A stretch of 64,000 bases of DNA from Virgibacillus litoralis. GTDB taxonomy: Bacteria; Bacillota; Bacilli; Bacillales; Amphibacillaceae. Shown here piece after piece: positions 1-8,670 of this stretch. The stretch lies in contig NZ_JAGGKK010000015.1 of the NCBI RefSeq assembly GCF_017873675.1, forward strand, positions 1-64,000, written 5' to 3'. The first letter of the stretch is position 1. Each line of letters begins with the position of its first letter. The position numbers and the translations under genes are program-made. The notes below the pieces were generated by a model. That model worked only from the letters and a program-made list of their open reading frames with translations. It searched no databases and was not told the origin of the DNA.

Positions 1-118
1 AACTCTATTATACCAAATAACGGAGGTTTTTTCTGTGTTTATATCAATTTTATCCCGTTTTTTCCAAATTTTAGGAGCCGTTTTTCAGTGGTCTCAACCT
101 GTCCCCTCCGTCCCAGAT

Positions 119-538
119 TTAATTAATCTTCTTGTTAAAGTTCTCTAGTTTTTCTAGTGTTTCGTTGGAAAATTCATGAAGCTGTTTTTTGTTAGGTGTT
201 TCTCTTTTAGCCATTGCAATTAAGGGGTACAGACTTTCCTCGATATGTGTGTAATCTTCTGGGTAATCCATTTCGACTTTCTTTTCGATTCGGTCCCACC
301 TTTTCTCAATCTCTTCTCCAAGTTGATTAATTTCAGTACTATTATTTTCATCAGATTCTATTAACTCTTTTAATTCTTCTGTAGTAGTAATCACTTCATT
401 GGTACCTCTTAAAATATCTTCCTTATTACTAAGCTCATGCAAGCCACGTATATCGGAATGCTGTTCCGTGTTGTTAAATCCAACTAGCATCAGACCTGTA
501 GTTGAAATTATCCCAATGAAAAGCAGAAACTTTTTCAT
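119..538 (-). CDS. small exported protein of unknown function
   Basis: About 139 residues from the ATG at 538, which has an AGGAGG-type ribosome site (complement of 548-554) 9 nt upstream; an upstream in-frame start at 574 would lie before that site and is less likely. The N-terminus is a typical export signal: MKK, then a hydrophobic stretch to about residue 21. It ends in LVGF where a lipoprotein would have LVGC, so either it is cleaved by signal peptidase I or the lipobox cysteine has been lost. The mature part is acidic and helical, rich in Glu, Lys and Asn. I do not recognise a family. It stands alone, 300 bp downstream of htpX on the same strand and separated from it by a terminator. 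Confidence 0.7.
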   Translation of the reverse strand: MKKFLLFIGIISTTGLMLVGFNNTEQHSDIRGLHELSNKEDILRGTNEVITTTEELKELIESDENNSTEINQLGEEIEKRWDRIEKKVEMDYPEDYTHIEESLYPLIAMAKRETPNKKQLHEFSNETLEKLENFNKKIN

Positions 539-746
539 AGTATTATACCTCCTTGTTTTTTCTACTTTTCCCATAATTTACTGGGTTATTCATTGATTCT
601 TGGATCTAATATTAGTCTGAATTGCAGTTGATCCACATTGTTGACTTGACGGTTCCACGTTCTGTTATTCCCTGTAAATAGCCTTTTTTGGGCTTAGTTT
701 AGCATCCACATTGCAACCCTGTTTCAGAATTTAATCGCTAAACTAA

Positions 747-787
747 CAAAAAAGGGGGGTACAAATCCACGTGTGATTTGTACCCCT
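747..787 (-). terminator. rho-independent terminator of htpX
   Basis: Perfect 12-bp inverted repeat (756-767 with 775-786, core GGGGTACAAATC) with a 7-nt loop. On the minus strand it is followed by a T-run (A-run at 748-753 on the plus strand). It lies 46 nt beyond the htpX stop codon. Confidence 0.85.
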
Positions 788-832
788 AATTCGTATGCAA
801 ATTATTATTTATCCTAGATACCCAGTTAAAAG

Positions 833-1747
833 TTAGCGCTGTTCTAATCGTTTAATTCGATCATCGATATCCGGATGAGATGAAAAGAGTGAGATTAGAC
901 CGCTTTTTCCATTTATCTTCATTGTCTGAACTGCTGAATCGTCGGTACGATCATTCACACTGGCCCGGCCTACGTTATTTTTCAATGAACGCAGCGCATG
1001 TGCCATTTTGTCGCGTCCTGCTAAATCCGCACCTCCACGATCGGCATGATATTCCCGGTGACGTGAGTATGCACTGACGACAATACTTCCAAGAATCGAG
1101 AAGAGGATTTGGAAAATAATAATCGCAGCGAAACGGACGACAAATTGCATTTCTTCACGCACAAATCGTGACGCAATAATTGCAGCAATCCTTGAGAAGA
1201 AGACTACAAACGTATTAACAATTCCCTGTAATAATGTCATGGTTACCATGTCGCCGTTAGATACGTGGGCTACCTCATGGGCAATGACACCTTCAACCGC
1301 TTTATCGTCCAAGTTGTTCAATAGACCAGCTGAAACAGCAACAAGCGATCGCTTTTTGGTAGGACCTGTCGCAAATGCATTCACTTCTCCAGACTGGTAA
1401 ATTCCAACCTCGGGCATATGGACTAATCCAGCTGCACGAGAAAGGCGATGAACCTTTTCAACTACAGCGCGTTCAGCTGCTGATAATTGGTCATTCGGAT
1501 TCAGTACTTTGACCTTCATCATTTTCTTAGCAATCCAACGTGATATTGCCAGTGAGAAGAATGATCCTATGAAGCCTACCAGCAAGCTGAATACCATTAG
1601 TGATACATAATCAATTCCCAAATAACCACTGCTATTTTCAAATGAACCGCTAATCCCTGTATAAGTTGTAATTAGTGACCAGGCGATTACGATTGTCGTT
1701 AAAACGAGAATGTTTGTTATTATAAAAAGTAATATTCGTTTACCCAT
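833..1747 (-). CDS. htpX: membrane zinc metalloprotease HtpX (M48 family)
   Basis: 304 residues. Two hydrophobic segments near the N-terminus (about residues 5-27 and 45-67) are followed by a peptidase M48 domain. The zinc motif HEVAH lies in [13 protein letters not shown], and further hydrophobic segments follow, as in the HtpX family. HtpX is an inner-membrane protease that removes damaged membrane proteins. Length matches the family. The start has a GGGGG ribosome site about 6 nt upstream. The 29 bp just before that site (1764-1792) form a hairpin (CTTGG/CCAAG) and match the right end of a dispersed repeat found before other genes in this window. In B. subtilis htpX is controlled by the YkrK and Rok repressors; no ykrK homologue is visible here. 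Confidence 0.95.
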   Translation of the reverse strand: MGKRILLFIITNILVLTTIVIAWSLITTYTGISGSFENSSGYLGIDYVSLMVFSLLVGFIGSFFSLAISRWIAKKMMKVKVLNPNDQLSAAERAVVEKVHRLSRAAGLVHMPEVGIYQSGEVNAFATGPTKKRSLVAVSAGLLNNLDDKAVEGVIAHEVAHVSNGDMVTMTLLQGIVNTFVVFFSRIAAIIASRFVREEMQFVVRFAAIIIFQILFSILGSIVVSAYSRHREYHADRGGADLAGRDKMAHALRSLKNNVGRASVNDRTDDSAVQTMKINGKSGLISLFSSHPDIDDRIKRLEQR

Positions 1748-1763
1748 TCATTTCCCCCATTTT

Positions 1764-1792
1764 TTAGAAAACTTGGCATTCACCAAGCTTTA
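1764..1792 (-). repeat. right end of the multi-hairpin dispersed element, upstream of htpX
   Basis: Read on the minus strand it gives AAGCTTGG, a short variant spacer, then GCCAAGTTTTCTAA. This matches the repeat end at 46569-46598 and, less fully, those at 7678-7707 and 49750-49769. It contains a CTTGG/CCAAG hairpin and ends 16 nt before the htpX start. Confidence 0.6.
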
Positions 1793-1907
1793 ATGTTAAG
1801 TGCCTATGCTTATGCATTACTTTTTTTTTACTGCTTAAGTTATAGGTTTCTAGTGTACCATGATTTCACTATAGTAGAGAAGTAAGTTGCATTGTTAAAA
1901 ATTGCTG

Positions 1908-1936
1908 TTGACAAAAATAAAGAATAAATATAATAT
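1908..1936 (+). promoter_or_regulatory. sigma-A promoter of the metNIQ leader
   Basis: A perfect TTGACA (1908-1913) is followed after 17 nt by TAATAT (1931-1936); an overlapping TATAAT at 1929 has 15-nt spacing. It is placed correctly to transcribe the SAM riboswitch that begins about 28 nt downstream. Confidence 0.75.
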
Positions 1937-1963
1937 TAGTCCTACTAATTAAAAAATTAAATA

Positions 1964-2073
1964 TCTTATCCAGAGTGACGGAGGGATCAGGCTCTACGAT
2001 GTCACAGCAACCTACCTTTAAGGTGTGGTGCTACTTCCTGCAGAATGATGTTTGCCATTCTGAGAGATAAGGA
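1964..2073 (+). promoter_or_regulatory. SAM-I (S-box) riboswitch
   Basis: Conserved S-box blocks occur in order: CTTATCCAGAG, GGAGGGA, GCTCTACGATG, CAGCAACC, and the closing GAGATAAGG that pairs with CTTATC to form P1. It precedes an ABC transporter for methionine, so S-adenosylmethionine is expected to promote termination at the hairpin at 2088-2122. Confidence 0.95.
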
Positions 2074-2087
2074 TTGAATACATAATC

Positions 2088-2122
2088 AACCCCCTCTTTC
2101 ATTTTGGAAGAGGGGGTTTTTA
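2088..2122 (+). terminator. SAM riboswitch expression-platform terminator
   Basis: Strong hairpin AACCCCCTCTTT / AAGAGGGGGTT followed by a T-run, directly after the S-box aptamer and before metN. It is the transcription attenuator of the riboswitch. Confidence 0.9.
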
Positions 2123-2148
2123 TATTTTAAATCAGAGGAGGTTAGGTG

Positions 2149-3162
2149 ATGATAGAACTTCAGGAGATAGAAAAGGTTTACCAATCGAAGCATCAAAAGG
2201 TTGTAGGTGTAGACAATGTTTCGCTAAATGTGAACAAAGGTGAGGTATATGGGATTGTCGGCTATAGTGGAGCAGGTAAAAGCACGCTGCTTCGTTGCAT
2301 GAACATATTGGAACGTCCAACTTCAGGTGCTGTCCTCGTTGGTGGTGTGAATTTGTTAACCTTACCTCCAAAAGCTTTGCGAACAGCAAGACAGTCGATT
2401 GGAATGATTTTTCAAGGATTTTATTTAGTTGCTTCTAAGACGGTTTTTGAAAATGTTGCATTTGCGTTAAAAGCTGCCGGAATTGATAAGGCATCCCGGA
2501 AAAATAGGGTGGTAGAATTACTGGAGCTTGTAGGGTTATCTGACAAAATTAATCACTATCCGGCACAGCTCAGTGGTGGTCAGAAGCAACGTGTCAGTAT
2601 TGCCAGGGCGCTTGCAAACAATCCTAAAGTATTGCTTTGTGATGAGGCAACATCGTCACTCGATCCAAGTACCACCAAATCAATTTTAGCCTTGTTGAAA
2701 AAAATCAATAAAGAGCTCGGCATTACAATTGTTGTCATCACTCATGAGATGGAGGTTGTAAAGGAAATTTGTCAACGATGTGCTGTGATGCAGGATGGAC
2801 GGATTATTGAAGAAGGTCCTGTATATGATATCTTCTCCGATCCAAAAGAGGAGTTAACGAAAAACTTTATTGAAACAGTATTGCAATTTTCTTTGCCTGA
2901 AAAACTGCTGGAATCATGCAAAGGTACATTGGTTAAGCTTCAATTTCGTGGAAAGCTTGCTGAGGAAGCGATCGTATCCGATATGATGCAAGGCTTTCAA
3001 GTTAGCGGGAATATTTTGCATGGAAAGGTTGAATACATACAAGATGCTCCACTTGGTATTTTTATTATGGAGTTGAATGGAAGTAAGGAAGAAGTTGAAA
3101 AGGCTATCGCTTATTTAGAGGATAGAGTGAAACAGGTGGAGGTGATTCAAGATGGAATTTAG
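2149..3162 (+). CDS. metN: methionine ABC transporter ATP-binding protein MetN
   Basis: About 337 residues. ABC ATPase with Walker A GYSGAGKST (about 38-46), signature LSGGQKQR (about 141-148), Walker B VLLCDEATSSLD and H-loop THEME. A C-terminal NIL-type ligand-sensing domain (about 265-337) follows, as in MetN. The Q-loop reads FQGF, where many MetN proteins have FQHF. The ATG at 2149 is preferred over GTG at 2146 because GAGGAGG (2135-2141) is 7 nt from it. First gene of metNIQ under the S-box riboswitch; it overlaps metI by 11 bp. It energises uptake of D/L-methionine and derivatives. Confidence 0.95.
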   Translation: MIELQEIEKVYQSKHQKVVGVDNVSLNVNKGEVYGIVGYSGAGKSTLLRCMNILERPTSGAVLVGGVNLLTLPPKALRTARQSIGMIFQGFYLVASKTVFENVAFALKAAGIDKASRKNRVVELLELVGLSDKINHYPAQLSGGQKQRVSIARALANNPKVLLCDEATSSLDPSTTKSILALLKKINKELGITIVVITHEMEVVKEICQRCAVMQDGRIIEEGPVYDIFSDPKEELTKNFIETVLQFSLPEKLLESCKGTLVKLQFRGKLAEEAIVSDMMQGFQVSGNILHGKVEYIQDAPLGIFIMELNGSKEEVEKAIAYLEDRVKQVEVIQDGI

Positions 3163-3817
3163 TCGTTTGATTGAAATCCTGCCGGAACTGAATACTGCTT
3201 TCTTCCAAACACTTTATATGGTTGGTGTCGCATTATTGGTTGCTATTGTAATCGGTCTTCCACTGGGAATAATTTTATATGTAACAGACAAAGGATTCTT
3301 TTTGGAAAATAAACTTGTGAAAAGCGTTGCAGGTGTAATCACCAATCTCGTTCGATCAATTCCGTTTATCATCCTGCTCGTTTTTCTGTTGCCATTAACG
3401 GACACTATGCTGGGTACAACAATTGGGCCAACTGCAGCTGCAGTACCTTTATCTGTTGCAGCTATTCCTTTTTTTGCAAGGATAGTAGAATCAGCAGCCA
3501 GGGAGATAGATAAAGGTGTTATTGAAGCGGCCATTTCTGTTGGTGCATCACCATGGATGATTATTAAAGATATTATTTTACCTGAGATAAAGCCAGGGAT
3601 TATTAGCGGATTGACGATAACGACGATTAGTTTAATCGGTTTCTCAGCAATGGCAGGTACAATTGGCGGCGGCGGTATCGGTGATTTAGCAATTCGATAT
3701 GGCTATTATCGCTACGATGATCTTGTCATGTATACGACTGTAATAGTCTTGATTGTATTGGTGCAAGTGATTCAATACACAGGTGATTTTATTGCGAAAT
3801 CAGTTAATAAACGATAA
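3152..3817 (+). CDS. metI: methionine ABC transporter permease MetI
   Basis: 221 residues with five predicted membrane segments and the binding-protein-dependent transport signature region (EAAISVGASPWMII, about 127-140), which docks on MetN. Overlap with metN at the 5' end and near contact with metQ show tight translational coupling. Length and arrangement are those of the MetI family in Firmicutes. Confidence 0.95.
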   Translation: MEFSRLIEILPELNTAFFQTLYMVGVALLVAIVIGLPLGIILYVTDKGFFLENKLVKSVAGVITNLVRSIPFIILLVFLLPLTDTMLGTTIGPTAAAVPLSVAAIPFFARIVESAAREIDKGVIEAAISVGASPWMIIKDIILPEIKPGIISGLTITTISLIGFSAMAGTIGGGGIGDLAIRYGYYRYDDLVMYTTVIVLIVLVQVIQYTGDFIAKSVNKR

Positions 3818-3834
3818 TGGGGAGGAATTATAAA

Positions 3835-4656
3835 ATGAAAAAAGGATTAGGATTACTAGCGGTATTATTGTCAGCATTGGTACTTGCAGCTTGCGGGTCG
3901 GGCGAGGTGTCCGGTGATGATGGAGATGAAAAGACAATCGAATTTGGGGCAACGACAGGACCGTACAGTGACATGGTAACAAAGGCACTGAAGCCATTAC
4001 TTGAAGAAAAAGGGTATACCGTTAAAAACACGGAATTCAGCGACTATATTCAACCGAACAAAGCTTTAGATAATGGAGATCTGGATGCAAATTTATTCCA
4101 GCATAAAATATATTATGAAGCGTTTGAAAAAGAACATAACATGGATTTGTCCGAAATAAAAATAGTACCTACAGCTCCTATGGGTGTCTATTCAAATAAG
4201 TTCGATTCGTTAAAGGAAATTAAAGATGAAAGCACCATCACAATCGCAAATGATCCGACAAATTTAGCCAGAACCTTGCTTATGCTGCAGGATGCTAGGC
4301 TGATAACGATAAAGGATGGTATTGATCCGTTGCGTGCAACGATTGATGATGTGGTTGACAATCCAAAGAATCTGAAGTTCCAACAAATAGAGGCAGGACA
4401 ATTGCCACGAACTGTTGAAAGTGAAGATTTAGCTGCGGTACCTGGAAATTATGCCTTAGCAGCAGATTTGGATCTGTTGGATGCACTGGTACTTGAAGAA
4501 ATGCCAGATGATTACCGAAATCGGGTAGTTGTTAATACGAAAGACATTGACACAAAATGGGCTAAAGATATTAAAGAGGTAATTGAATCAGCAGCATTTG
4601 AAAAGATTATTGATGAGCAGTTTAAAGGATTTGGCAAGCCTAATTGGATGAAATAA
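3835..4656 (+). CDS. metQ: methionine-binding lipoprotein MetQ (NlpA family)
   Basis: About 273 residues from the ATG at 3835, which follows GGGGAGGA (3819-3826); an in-frame ATG at 3817 lies upstream of that site and is not used. Signal peptide with lipobox LAAC (Cys20), then an NlpA/MetQ periplasmic-binding fold (motifs GATTGPYSDM and GVYSNK). Acts outside the membrane as the substrate receptor for MetNI. Last gene of the riboswitch-controlled operon, closed by the terminator just downstream. Confidence 0.95.
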   Translation: MKKGLGLLAVLLSALVLAACGSGEVSGDDGDEKTIEFGATTGPYSDMVTKALKPLLEEKGYTVKNTEFSDYIQPNKALDNGDLDANLFQHKIYYEAFEKEHNMDLSEIKIVPTAPMGVYSNKFDSLKEIKDESTITIANDPTNLARTLLMLQDARLITIKDGIDPLRATIDDVVDNPKNLKFQQIEAGQLPRTVESEDLAAVPGNYALAADLDLLDALVLEEMPDDYRNRVVVNTKDIDTKWAKDIKEVIESAAFEKIIDEQFKGFGKPNWMK

Positions 4657-4668
4657 AGTTAATTATAT

Positions 4669-4709
4669 AATATCGAGTATCACTTGAGTGTGGTATTCGA
4701 TATTTTTTT
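4669..4709 (+). terminator. terminator after metQ
   Basis: 15-bp stem with two G-U pairs (4669-4683 with 4690-4704, core ATATCGAGTATCAC), followed by a run of T. It lies 12 nt after the metQ stop. Confidence 0.85.
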
Positions 4710-4822
4710 GGCAGTTGTGGATTTTTACAGCATAAATGCAATTAGAGTCTATACATTGGTTAGTTTAAAAATAGGGTAGCAGGGGAAAATATTGTATCAG
4801 ACTAAATAATGGAGTGATTTAT

Positions 4823-5566
4823 GTGGGTAATATGACAGGAAAAACAATTGTTATTACGGGTGCAAGCAGCGGTATTGGTGAAGCAACAGCCGAAAAGTTT
4901 GCTAATGAAGGTGCCAATGTTGTCCTTGCTGCACGCAGAGAAGAGCGATTAGAAGAAATCAAAAGTAAAATCAGCTCTGAAAAAGGAAGCATTGCTATAA
5001 AGAAAACCGATGTTACATCGAGAGAACAAATGCAGGAACTCGCTGATTTTGCTATAAAAGAATACGGTCAAATAGATGTTCTTTTCAATAATGCAGGGTT
5101 AATGCCATTATCTTTTATGAAAAATCTGAAGATAGATGAGTGGGACAGAATGGTAGACGTCAACATAAAGGGAGTGCTTTACGGTATAGCAGCAGTACTT
5201 CCGCATATGTTGGAGAAAAACGCTGGCCATATTTTAACGACATCTTCGGTTGCTGGACATGAAGTCTTTCCAAGCAGTGCTGTTTACTCAGGTACTAAGT
5301 TTGCAGTTCGTATTATGATGGAAGGACTAGCAAAAGAAGTAGCGCAAAGCAATATCCGTACGACATCCATTTCTCCAGGTGCAGTTCAGACGGAGCTTAC
5401 AGATACGATTACGGATGAAGAAGTTCTTTCTAATTTCAAAAAAAGTGCCGGGTCAATGAAACTGCTGAATAGTGAGGATATTGCTGAAGCTGTCTATTAT
5501 GCTGTGAATCAGCCGGAAAATGTAGATGTTAATGAAGTGATTGTTCGTCCTAACAACCAAGGATAA
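4823..5566 (+). CDS. SDR family NAD(P)-dependent oxidoreductase
   Basis: About 248 residues, classical short-chain dehydrogenase. The cofactor motif TGASSGIG is near the N-terminus, followed by NNAG and the catalytic YSGTK (YxxxK) with an upstream TSS serine. Acidic residues at the end of the second strand are absent (AARREERL instead), which suggests NADP preference. The start is probably GTG at 4823, 8 nt after GGAG (4811-4814); GTG 4814 and ATG 4832 are poorer. It resembles clavaldehyde-dehydrogenase-like/YdfG-like SDRs whose substrate cannot be told. Monocistronic by appearance. Confidence 0.85.
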   Translation: MGNMTGKTIVITGASSGIGEATAEKFANEGANVVLAARREERLEEIKSKISSEKGSIAIKKTDVTSREQMQELADFAIKEYGQIDVLFNNAGLMPLSFMKNLKIDEWDRMVDVNIKGVLYGIAAVLPHMLEKNAGHILTTSSVAGHEVFPSSAVYSGTKFAVRIMMEGLAKEVAQSNIRTTSISPGAVQTELTDTITDEEVLSNFKKSAGSMKLLNSEDIAEAVYYAVNQPENVDVNEVIVRPNNQG

Positions 5567-5580
5567 GCATAAAGTTTGGT

Positions 5581-5620
5581 TAAGCTGTCAGCCTTTCCAT
5601 AGGATGACGGCTTACCTTAT
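5581..5620 (+). terminator. possible terminator after the SDR gene
   Basis: 10-bp stem TAAGCTGTCA / TGACGGCTTA (one G-U pair, 14-nt loop), 14 nt after the stop. There is no good T-run, so termination may be weak. Confidence 0.4.
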
Positions 5621-5690
5621 AGTATATATAGCCACATGTTTGTTAGTATTTAGATAGAGTAAAGTTGATTATCAGGAAAGGATGTATCAT

Positions 5691-6692
5691 TTGCAACAAA
5701 TTAAACTTATAAAAAGACCATCGGGAACGCCAACAAATGAAGACTTTGAATTTGCCGAAGCACCGATTGGAGAGCCGGCTGAGGGTGAAGTACTTATTCG
5801 TACTAACTATATATCGGTCGACCCTTATTTAAGAGGAAGAATGAATAATGTGAAGTCTTATGTCCCGCCATTTGAATTGGACTCTGTAATTACAAGCGCA
5901 GTGATTGGACAGGTTATTGAATCAAAGTCCACACATTTTGAAAAAAATGATGTTGTAACAGGGGGATTAGGATGGCAGGAGTATTCGGTTGTGCAGGAAT
6001 CTGAGGTGCGAAAAATTGATACGAATCTTGCCCCAGCATCTGCTTATTTAAGCGTATTAGGAATGACAGGCCTAACAGCTTATTTTGGATTGCTTGATAT
6101 TGCTGACCCTAAAGAAGGTGAAACGGTCGTTGTATCAGGAGCAGCTGGAGCTGTCGGTTCTGTTGTAGGCCAGATTGCCAAAATTAAAGGTGCTCATGTC
6201 GTTGGTATTGCTGGTTCGGATGAAAAAATAGAATACCTTAAAAATGAACTCGGATTTGATGCTGCGATTAACTATAAAACAGAAGAAATTGAAACGGCAT
6301 TGGCCAAAGCGTGCCCTAACGGAATTGATGTTTATTATGAAAACGTTGGCGGAGAAATTGGTGATGCTGTCCTGCCGCTATTGAATAAATTTGCGCGTAT
6401 TCCTGTTTGCGGAGCTATTTCTGCCTATAATAATAAGGAAGCTGATATTGGGTTACGAGTCCAAAGCTACCTGATTAAATCAAGTGCTTTAATGCAAGGT
6501 TTCACTGTCGGTGATTATGCTTCCCGTTTTAAAGAAGGATCTGAAGCTTTAGCAGGATGGCTTCAGGCAGGGGAAATACAGTACGAAGAAACAATTACAG
6601 AAGGATTCGAGAATACGATTGATGCATTTCTGGATTTATTTCAAGGTGCAAACGTAGGCAAAGCAATTGTAAAAGTATCCGATATAGAATAA
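5691..6692 (+). CDS. zinc-free MDR-family NADP-dependent oxidoreductase (YncB/CurA-like)
   Basis: About 334 residues, medium-chain dehydrogenase/reductase of the leukotriene B4 dehydrogenase/curcumin reductase type. It has a GroES-like N-terminal half (VDPYLRGRMN), then a Rossmann half with GAAGAVGSVVGQIAKIKG and an ENVGG motif. No structural or catalytic zinc cysteines are seen, as expected for this subfamily. The TTG at 5691 is preferred because AGGAAAGG ends 9 nt before it and homologues begin with QQI-K-RP; ATG 5682 abuts the ribosome site. Likely reduces the C=C bond of enones or enals with NADPH. Stands alone. Confidence 0.85.
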   Translation: MQQIKLIKRPSGTPTNEDFEFAEAPIGEPAEGEVLIRTNYISVDPYLRGRMNNVKSYVPPFELDSVITSAVIGQVIESKSTHFEKNDVVTGGLGWQEYSVVQESEVRKIDTNLAPASAYLSVLGMTGLTAYFGLLDIADPKEGETVVVSGAAGAVGSVVGQIAKIKGAHVVGIAGSDEKIEYLKNELGFDAAINYKTEEIETALAKACPNGIDVYYENVGGEIGDAVLPLLNKFARIPVCGAISAYNNKEADIGLRVQSYLIKSSALMQGFTVGDYASRFKEGSEALAGWLQAGEIQYEETITEGFENTIDAFLDLFQGANVGKAIVKVSDIE

Positions 6693-6697
6693 GTCCT

Positions 6698-6730
6698 GGG
6701 GTGCGTTTCCGTTATGGAGCGCATCCTTTT
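6698..6730 (+). terminator. terminator after the MDR oxidoreductase
   Basis: Hairpin GGGGTGCGT / AGCGCATCC (6698-6706 with 6717-6725) followed by TTTT, 5 nt after the stop codon. Confidence 0.75.
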
Positions 6731-6740
6731 CAGTTCCTGT

Positions 6741-6778
6741 TCGACATATAATGACAAAAACCGGGGAGTGACAGGCAC
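6741..6778 (+). repeat. 38-nt GTGACAGGCAC dispersed repeat, copy 1
   Basis: Begins TCGACATATAATGACAAAAA and ends GGGGAGTGACAGGCAC. Nearly identical 38-nt units occur at 34704-34741 and 51959-51996 (plus) and 62568-62604 (minus). No ORF or hairpin explains it. Confidence 0.8.
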
Positions 6779-6857
6779 GACGCTTTGGATTGAAATTTGG
6801 CTAAATTGGGTAAAGCTAAATAGATTGGTTGATTGAGATGGAAGGGAGCTGAATAAT

Positions 6858-7568
6858 GTGTCTAATACGATTAAATTACTTAAAAAGGAAACTATTGCGA
6901 CTGACACAATGCTATTTCACTGGGAAAAGCCTGAGGGAGTTGAGTTTAAAGCAGGACAATTTGGTGAATTTAATTTAATTGATCCAAGTGAGTCGGATGA
7001 AAAAGGAGACTCAAGGGACTTTTCGTTTGTATTTGCACCAGCTGAAAATAAATTAGCGATAGCGACAAGAATACGTGATTCTGCTTATAAGCAGGTCTTA
7101 AAGGATTTATCAGAGGGCGCTGAGGTTGAATTCAATGGACCCTATGGCGATTTTTCCCTGCATAAAACGGAATCAACACCTGCCGTATTTATCATTGGAG
7201 GTATTGGTATCACACCAGTTCGGAGCATGATTGCCCAGGCAACCATTGATAAATCAGCACATGACATGACGTTACTCTATTCGAATAAGACACCTGATGA
7301 TGCACCATTTCTGAATGACTTTGAAGCATTTGCAGTGAAAAATGATAACTTTACTTTTGTTCCAGTAATGACGAGAGCTGACTCAAATTGGAGTGGGGAA
7401 AGTGGTCATATTGATGCTGATATGCTTAAAAAGTATATTTCAGACGTAAATGTGCCAATTTATTATTTGTCTGGCCCACCCGGTATGGTTTGGGATATGC
7501 GAGAGATGCTGCTTGGAGCTGGGGTAAAGGATAATAATATCATTACTGAAGAATTCCCAGGATATTAA
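6858..7568 (+). CDS. FAD/NAD-binding ferredoxin-reductase-like oxidoreductase
   Basis: 236 residues with the ferredoxin-NADP reductase fold: an FAD-binding beta-barrel (RDFSFVFAP, with R-x-[FY]-[ST] flavin contact) then the NAD(P) domain (IIGGIGITPVRSM; C-terminal YYLSGPPGMV). No Fe-S cluster cysteines are present, so it would act as the reductase half of an electron-transfer chain or a flavin reductase. GTG start at 6858 with GAAGGGAG about 9 nt upstream. Its partner is not visible next to it; a terminator follows. Confidence 0.85.
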   Translation: MSNTIKLLKKETIATDTMLFHWEKPEGVEFKAGQFGEFNLIDPSESDEKGDSRDFSFVFAPAENKLAIATRIRDSAYKQVLKDLSEGAEVEFNGPYGDFSLHKTESTPAVFIIGGIGITPVRSMIAQATIDKSAHDMTLLYSNKTPDDAPFLNDFEAFAVKNDNFTFVPVMTRADSNWSGESGHIDADMLKKYISDVNVPIYYLSGPPGMVWDMREMLLGAGVKDNNIITEEFPGY

Positions 7569-7585
7569 ACGAGTAGAAAAAATTT

Positions 7586-7617
7586 AGTTCTGTCCTTGTT
7601 GGTCAGAACTTTTTATT
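7586..7617 (+). terminator. terminator after the FNR-like gene
   Basis: Stem AGTTCTG / CAGAACT (7586-7592 with 7604-7610) followed by TTTTATTTT. Confidence 0.8.
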
Positions 7618-7677
7618 TTGGCATCTAGTTGTAATTTGTTAGCAATACTGAAAAAAATACGAAAGTAGCTTTCGCCA

Positions 7678-7707
7678 TTGAGCGTGGCGATAAGCCGAAT
7701 TTTCTAA
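7678..7707 (+). repeat. right end of the multi-hairpin dispersed element, upstream of the HIBADH-like gene
   Basis: Contains GGCGATAAGCCGAATTTTCT, matching the repeat ends at 46579-46598 and 49750-49769. A TATAAT box begins at its last base (7708-7713), so it may carry or border a promoter. Confidence 0.6.
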
Positions 7708-7748
7708 TATAATGGAAACAGTTAAAAGAAAGGGGAAGGTGAGAAGTT

Positions 7749-8621
7749 ATGCTTTCAAAGCAGTCAATTATTGGGGTTATTGGAACAGGTGTAATGGGCA
7801 AAAGTATGACGCTAAATCTGCAAAATGCAGGTTATTCCATAAATCTCTATACCCGAACAAAAGAAAAAGCTCAGGATTTATTGGATAACGGTGCTGTTTG
7901 GAAAGATTCTGTCGCTGATTTAGCGCAGACATCTGATGTTATTATAACGATGGTCGGTTATCCGTCAGATGTGGAAAGTGTTTATTTTGGGGAAGAAGGA
8001 ATTATTGAAAATGCAAGGCCTGGTACATATGTTGTTGATATGACTACCTCTAAGCCTGCGTTAGCTATTTACATTTACCAAAAAGCAGAGGAAAAAAATA
8101 TTCATGTTTTAGATGCGCCAGTATCCGGTGGTGATGTTGGTGCCAAAAATGGAACACTTGCTATAATGGCTGGCGGTGAACAGCATGTATTTAATGAAGT
8201 TTCCCCTATTTTTGATGTAGTTGGTGAAAATGTAATTTTACAAGGGAAAGCAGGTGCAGGTCAGCATACAAAATTAGTAAACCAAATTGCAATTGCATCG
8301 AATATGATTGGAGTTTGTGAGGCGATAGCCTATGCCAAGAAGTCAGGGCTCGATCCTTCCCGTGTTCTGGATAGCATTACAACCGGTGCAGCAGGCAGTT
8401 TTTCCTTATCAAAGCTAGCCCCACGGATGCTTGCAGGTGATTTCGAACCAGGATTTTATGTGAAGCATTTTATCAAAGATATGACCATTGCGCTGGAGTC
8501 GGCACAAGAAATGGGGCTCTCCACACCAGGGCTTTCACTTTCACTGGAACTTTACAAAGAACTTGCTGAAAAAGGAGAAAACGACAGCGGAACACAAGCA
8601 TTGATAAAACTATTTCAATAA
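7749..8621 (+). CDS. NAD(P)-dependent beta-hydroxyacid dehydrogenase (3-hydroxyisobutyrate dehydrogenase family)
   Basis: 290 residues. N-terminal Rossmann motif GVIGTGVMGKSM, substrate motif DAPVSGGDVGAKNGTL and the conserved catalytic Lys in AGQHTKLVNQ. The C-terminal all-helical domain is present and the length is normal. Family members oxidise 3-hydroxyisobutyrate or reduce tartronate semialdehyde or succinic semialdehyde; the sequence does not decide which. Ribosome site AAAGGGGAAGGTG precedes the ATG. The right end of a dispersed repeat sits 41 nt before the start. cutC follows 49 nt downstream and may be co-transcribed. Confidence 0.85.
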   Translation: MLSKQSIIGVIGTGVMGKSMTLNLQNAGYSINLYTRTKEKAQDLLDNGAVWKDSVADLAQTSDVIITMVGYPSDVESVYFGEEGIIENARPGTYVVDMTTSKPALAIYIYQKAEEKNIHVLDAPVSGGDVGAKNGTLAIMAGGEQHVFNEVSPIFDVVGENVILQGKAGAGQHTKLVNQIAIASNMIGVCEAIAYAKKSGLDPSRVLDSITTGAAGSFSLSKLAPRMLAGDFEPGFYVKHFIKDMTIALESAQEMGLSTPGLSLSLELYKELAEKGENDSGTQALIKLFQ

Positions 8622-8622
8622 T

Positions 8623-8646
8623 GAGGTGCCTGTAACTCCCAGGACA
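8623..8646 (-). repeat. degenerate GTGACAGGCAC repeat copy before cutC
   Basis: GGTGCCTGTAACTCCCAGG resembles the reverse complement of the 38-nt repeat (GTGCCTGTCACTTCCC...). It immediately follows the upstream gene's stop codon. Confidence 0.45.
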
Positions 8647-8670
8647 ATACATATGAAGGCTGGTGATCTG

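Noticed and set aside
2132-2389. Minus-strand open frame over metN
   Set aside because: Shadow of a strongly supported gene; no ribosome site, no family.
7660-7676. Palindrome CGAAAGTAGCTTTCG as an operator
   Set aside because: It is part of the degraded left portion of the dispersed element next to it; there is no independent support for a regulator.
8626-8670. N-terminal extension of CutC
   Set aside because: It is encoded by a degenerate dispersed repeat and has no ribosome site; CutC proteins start at MxFEV.
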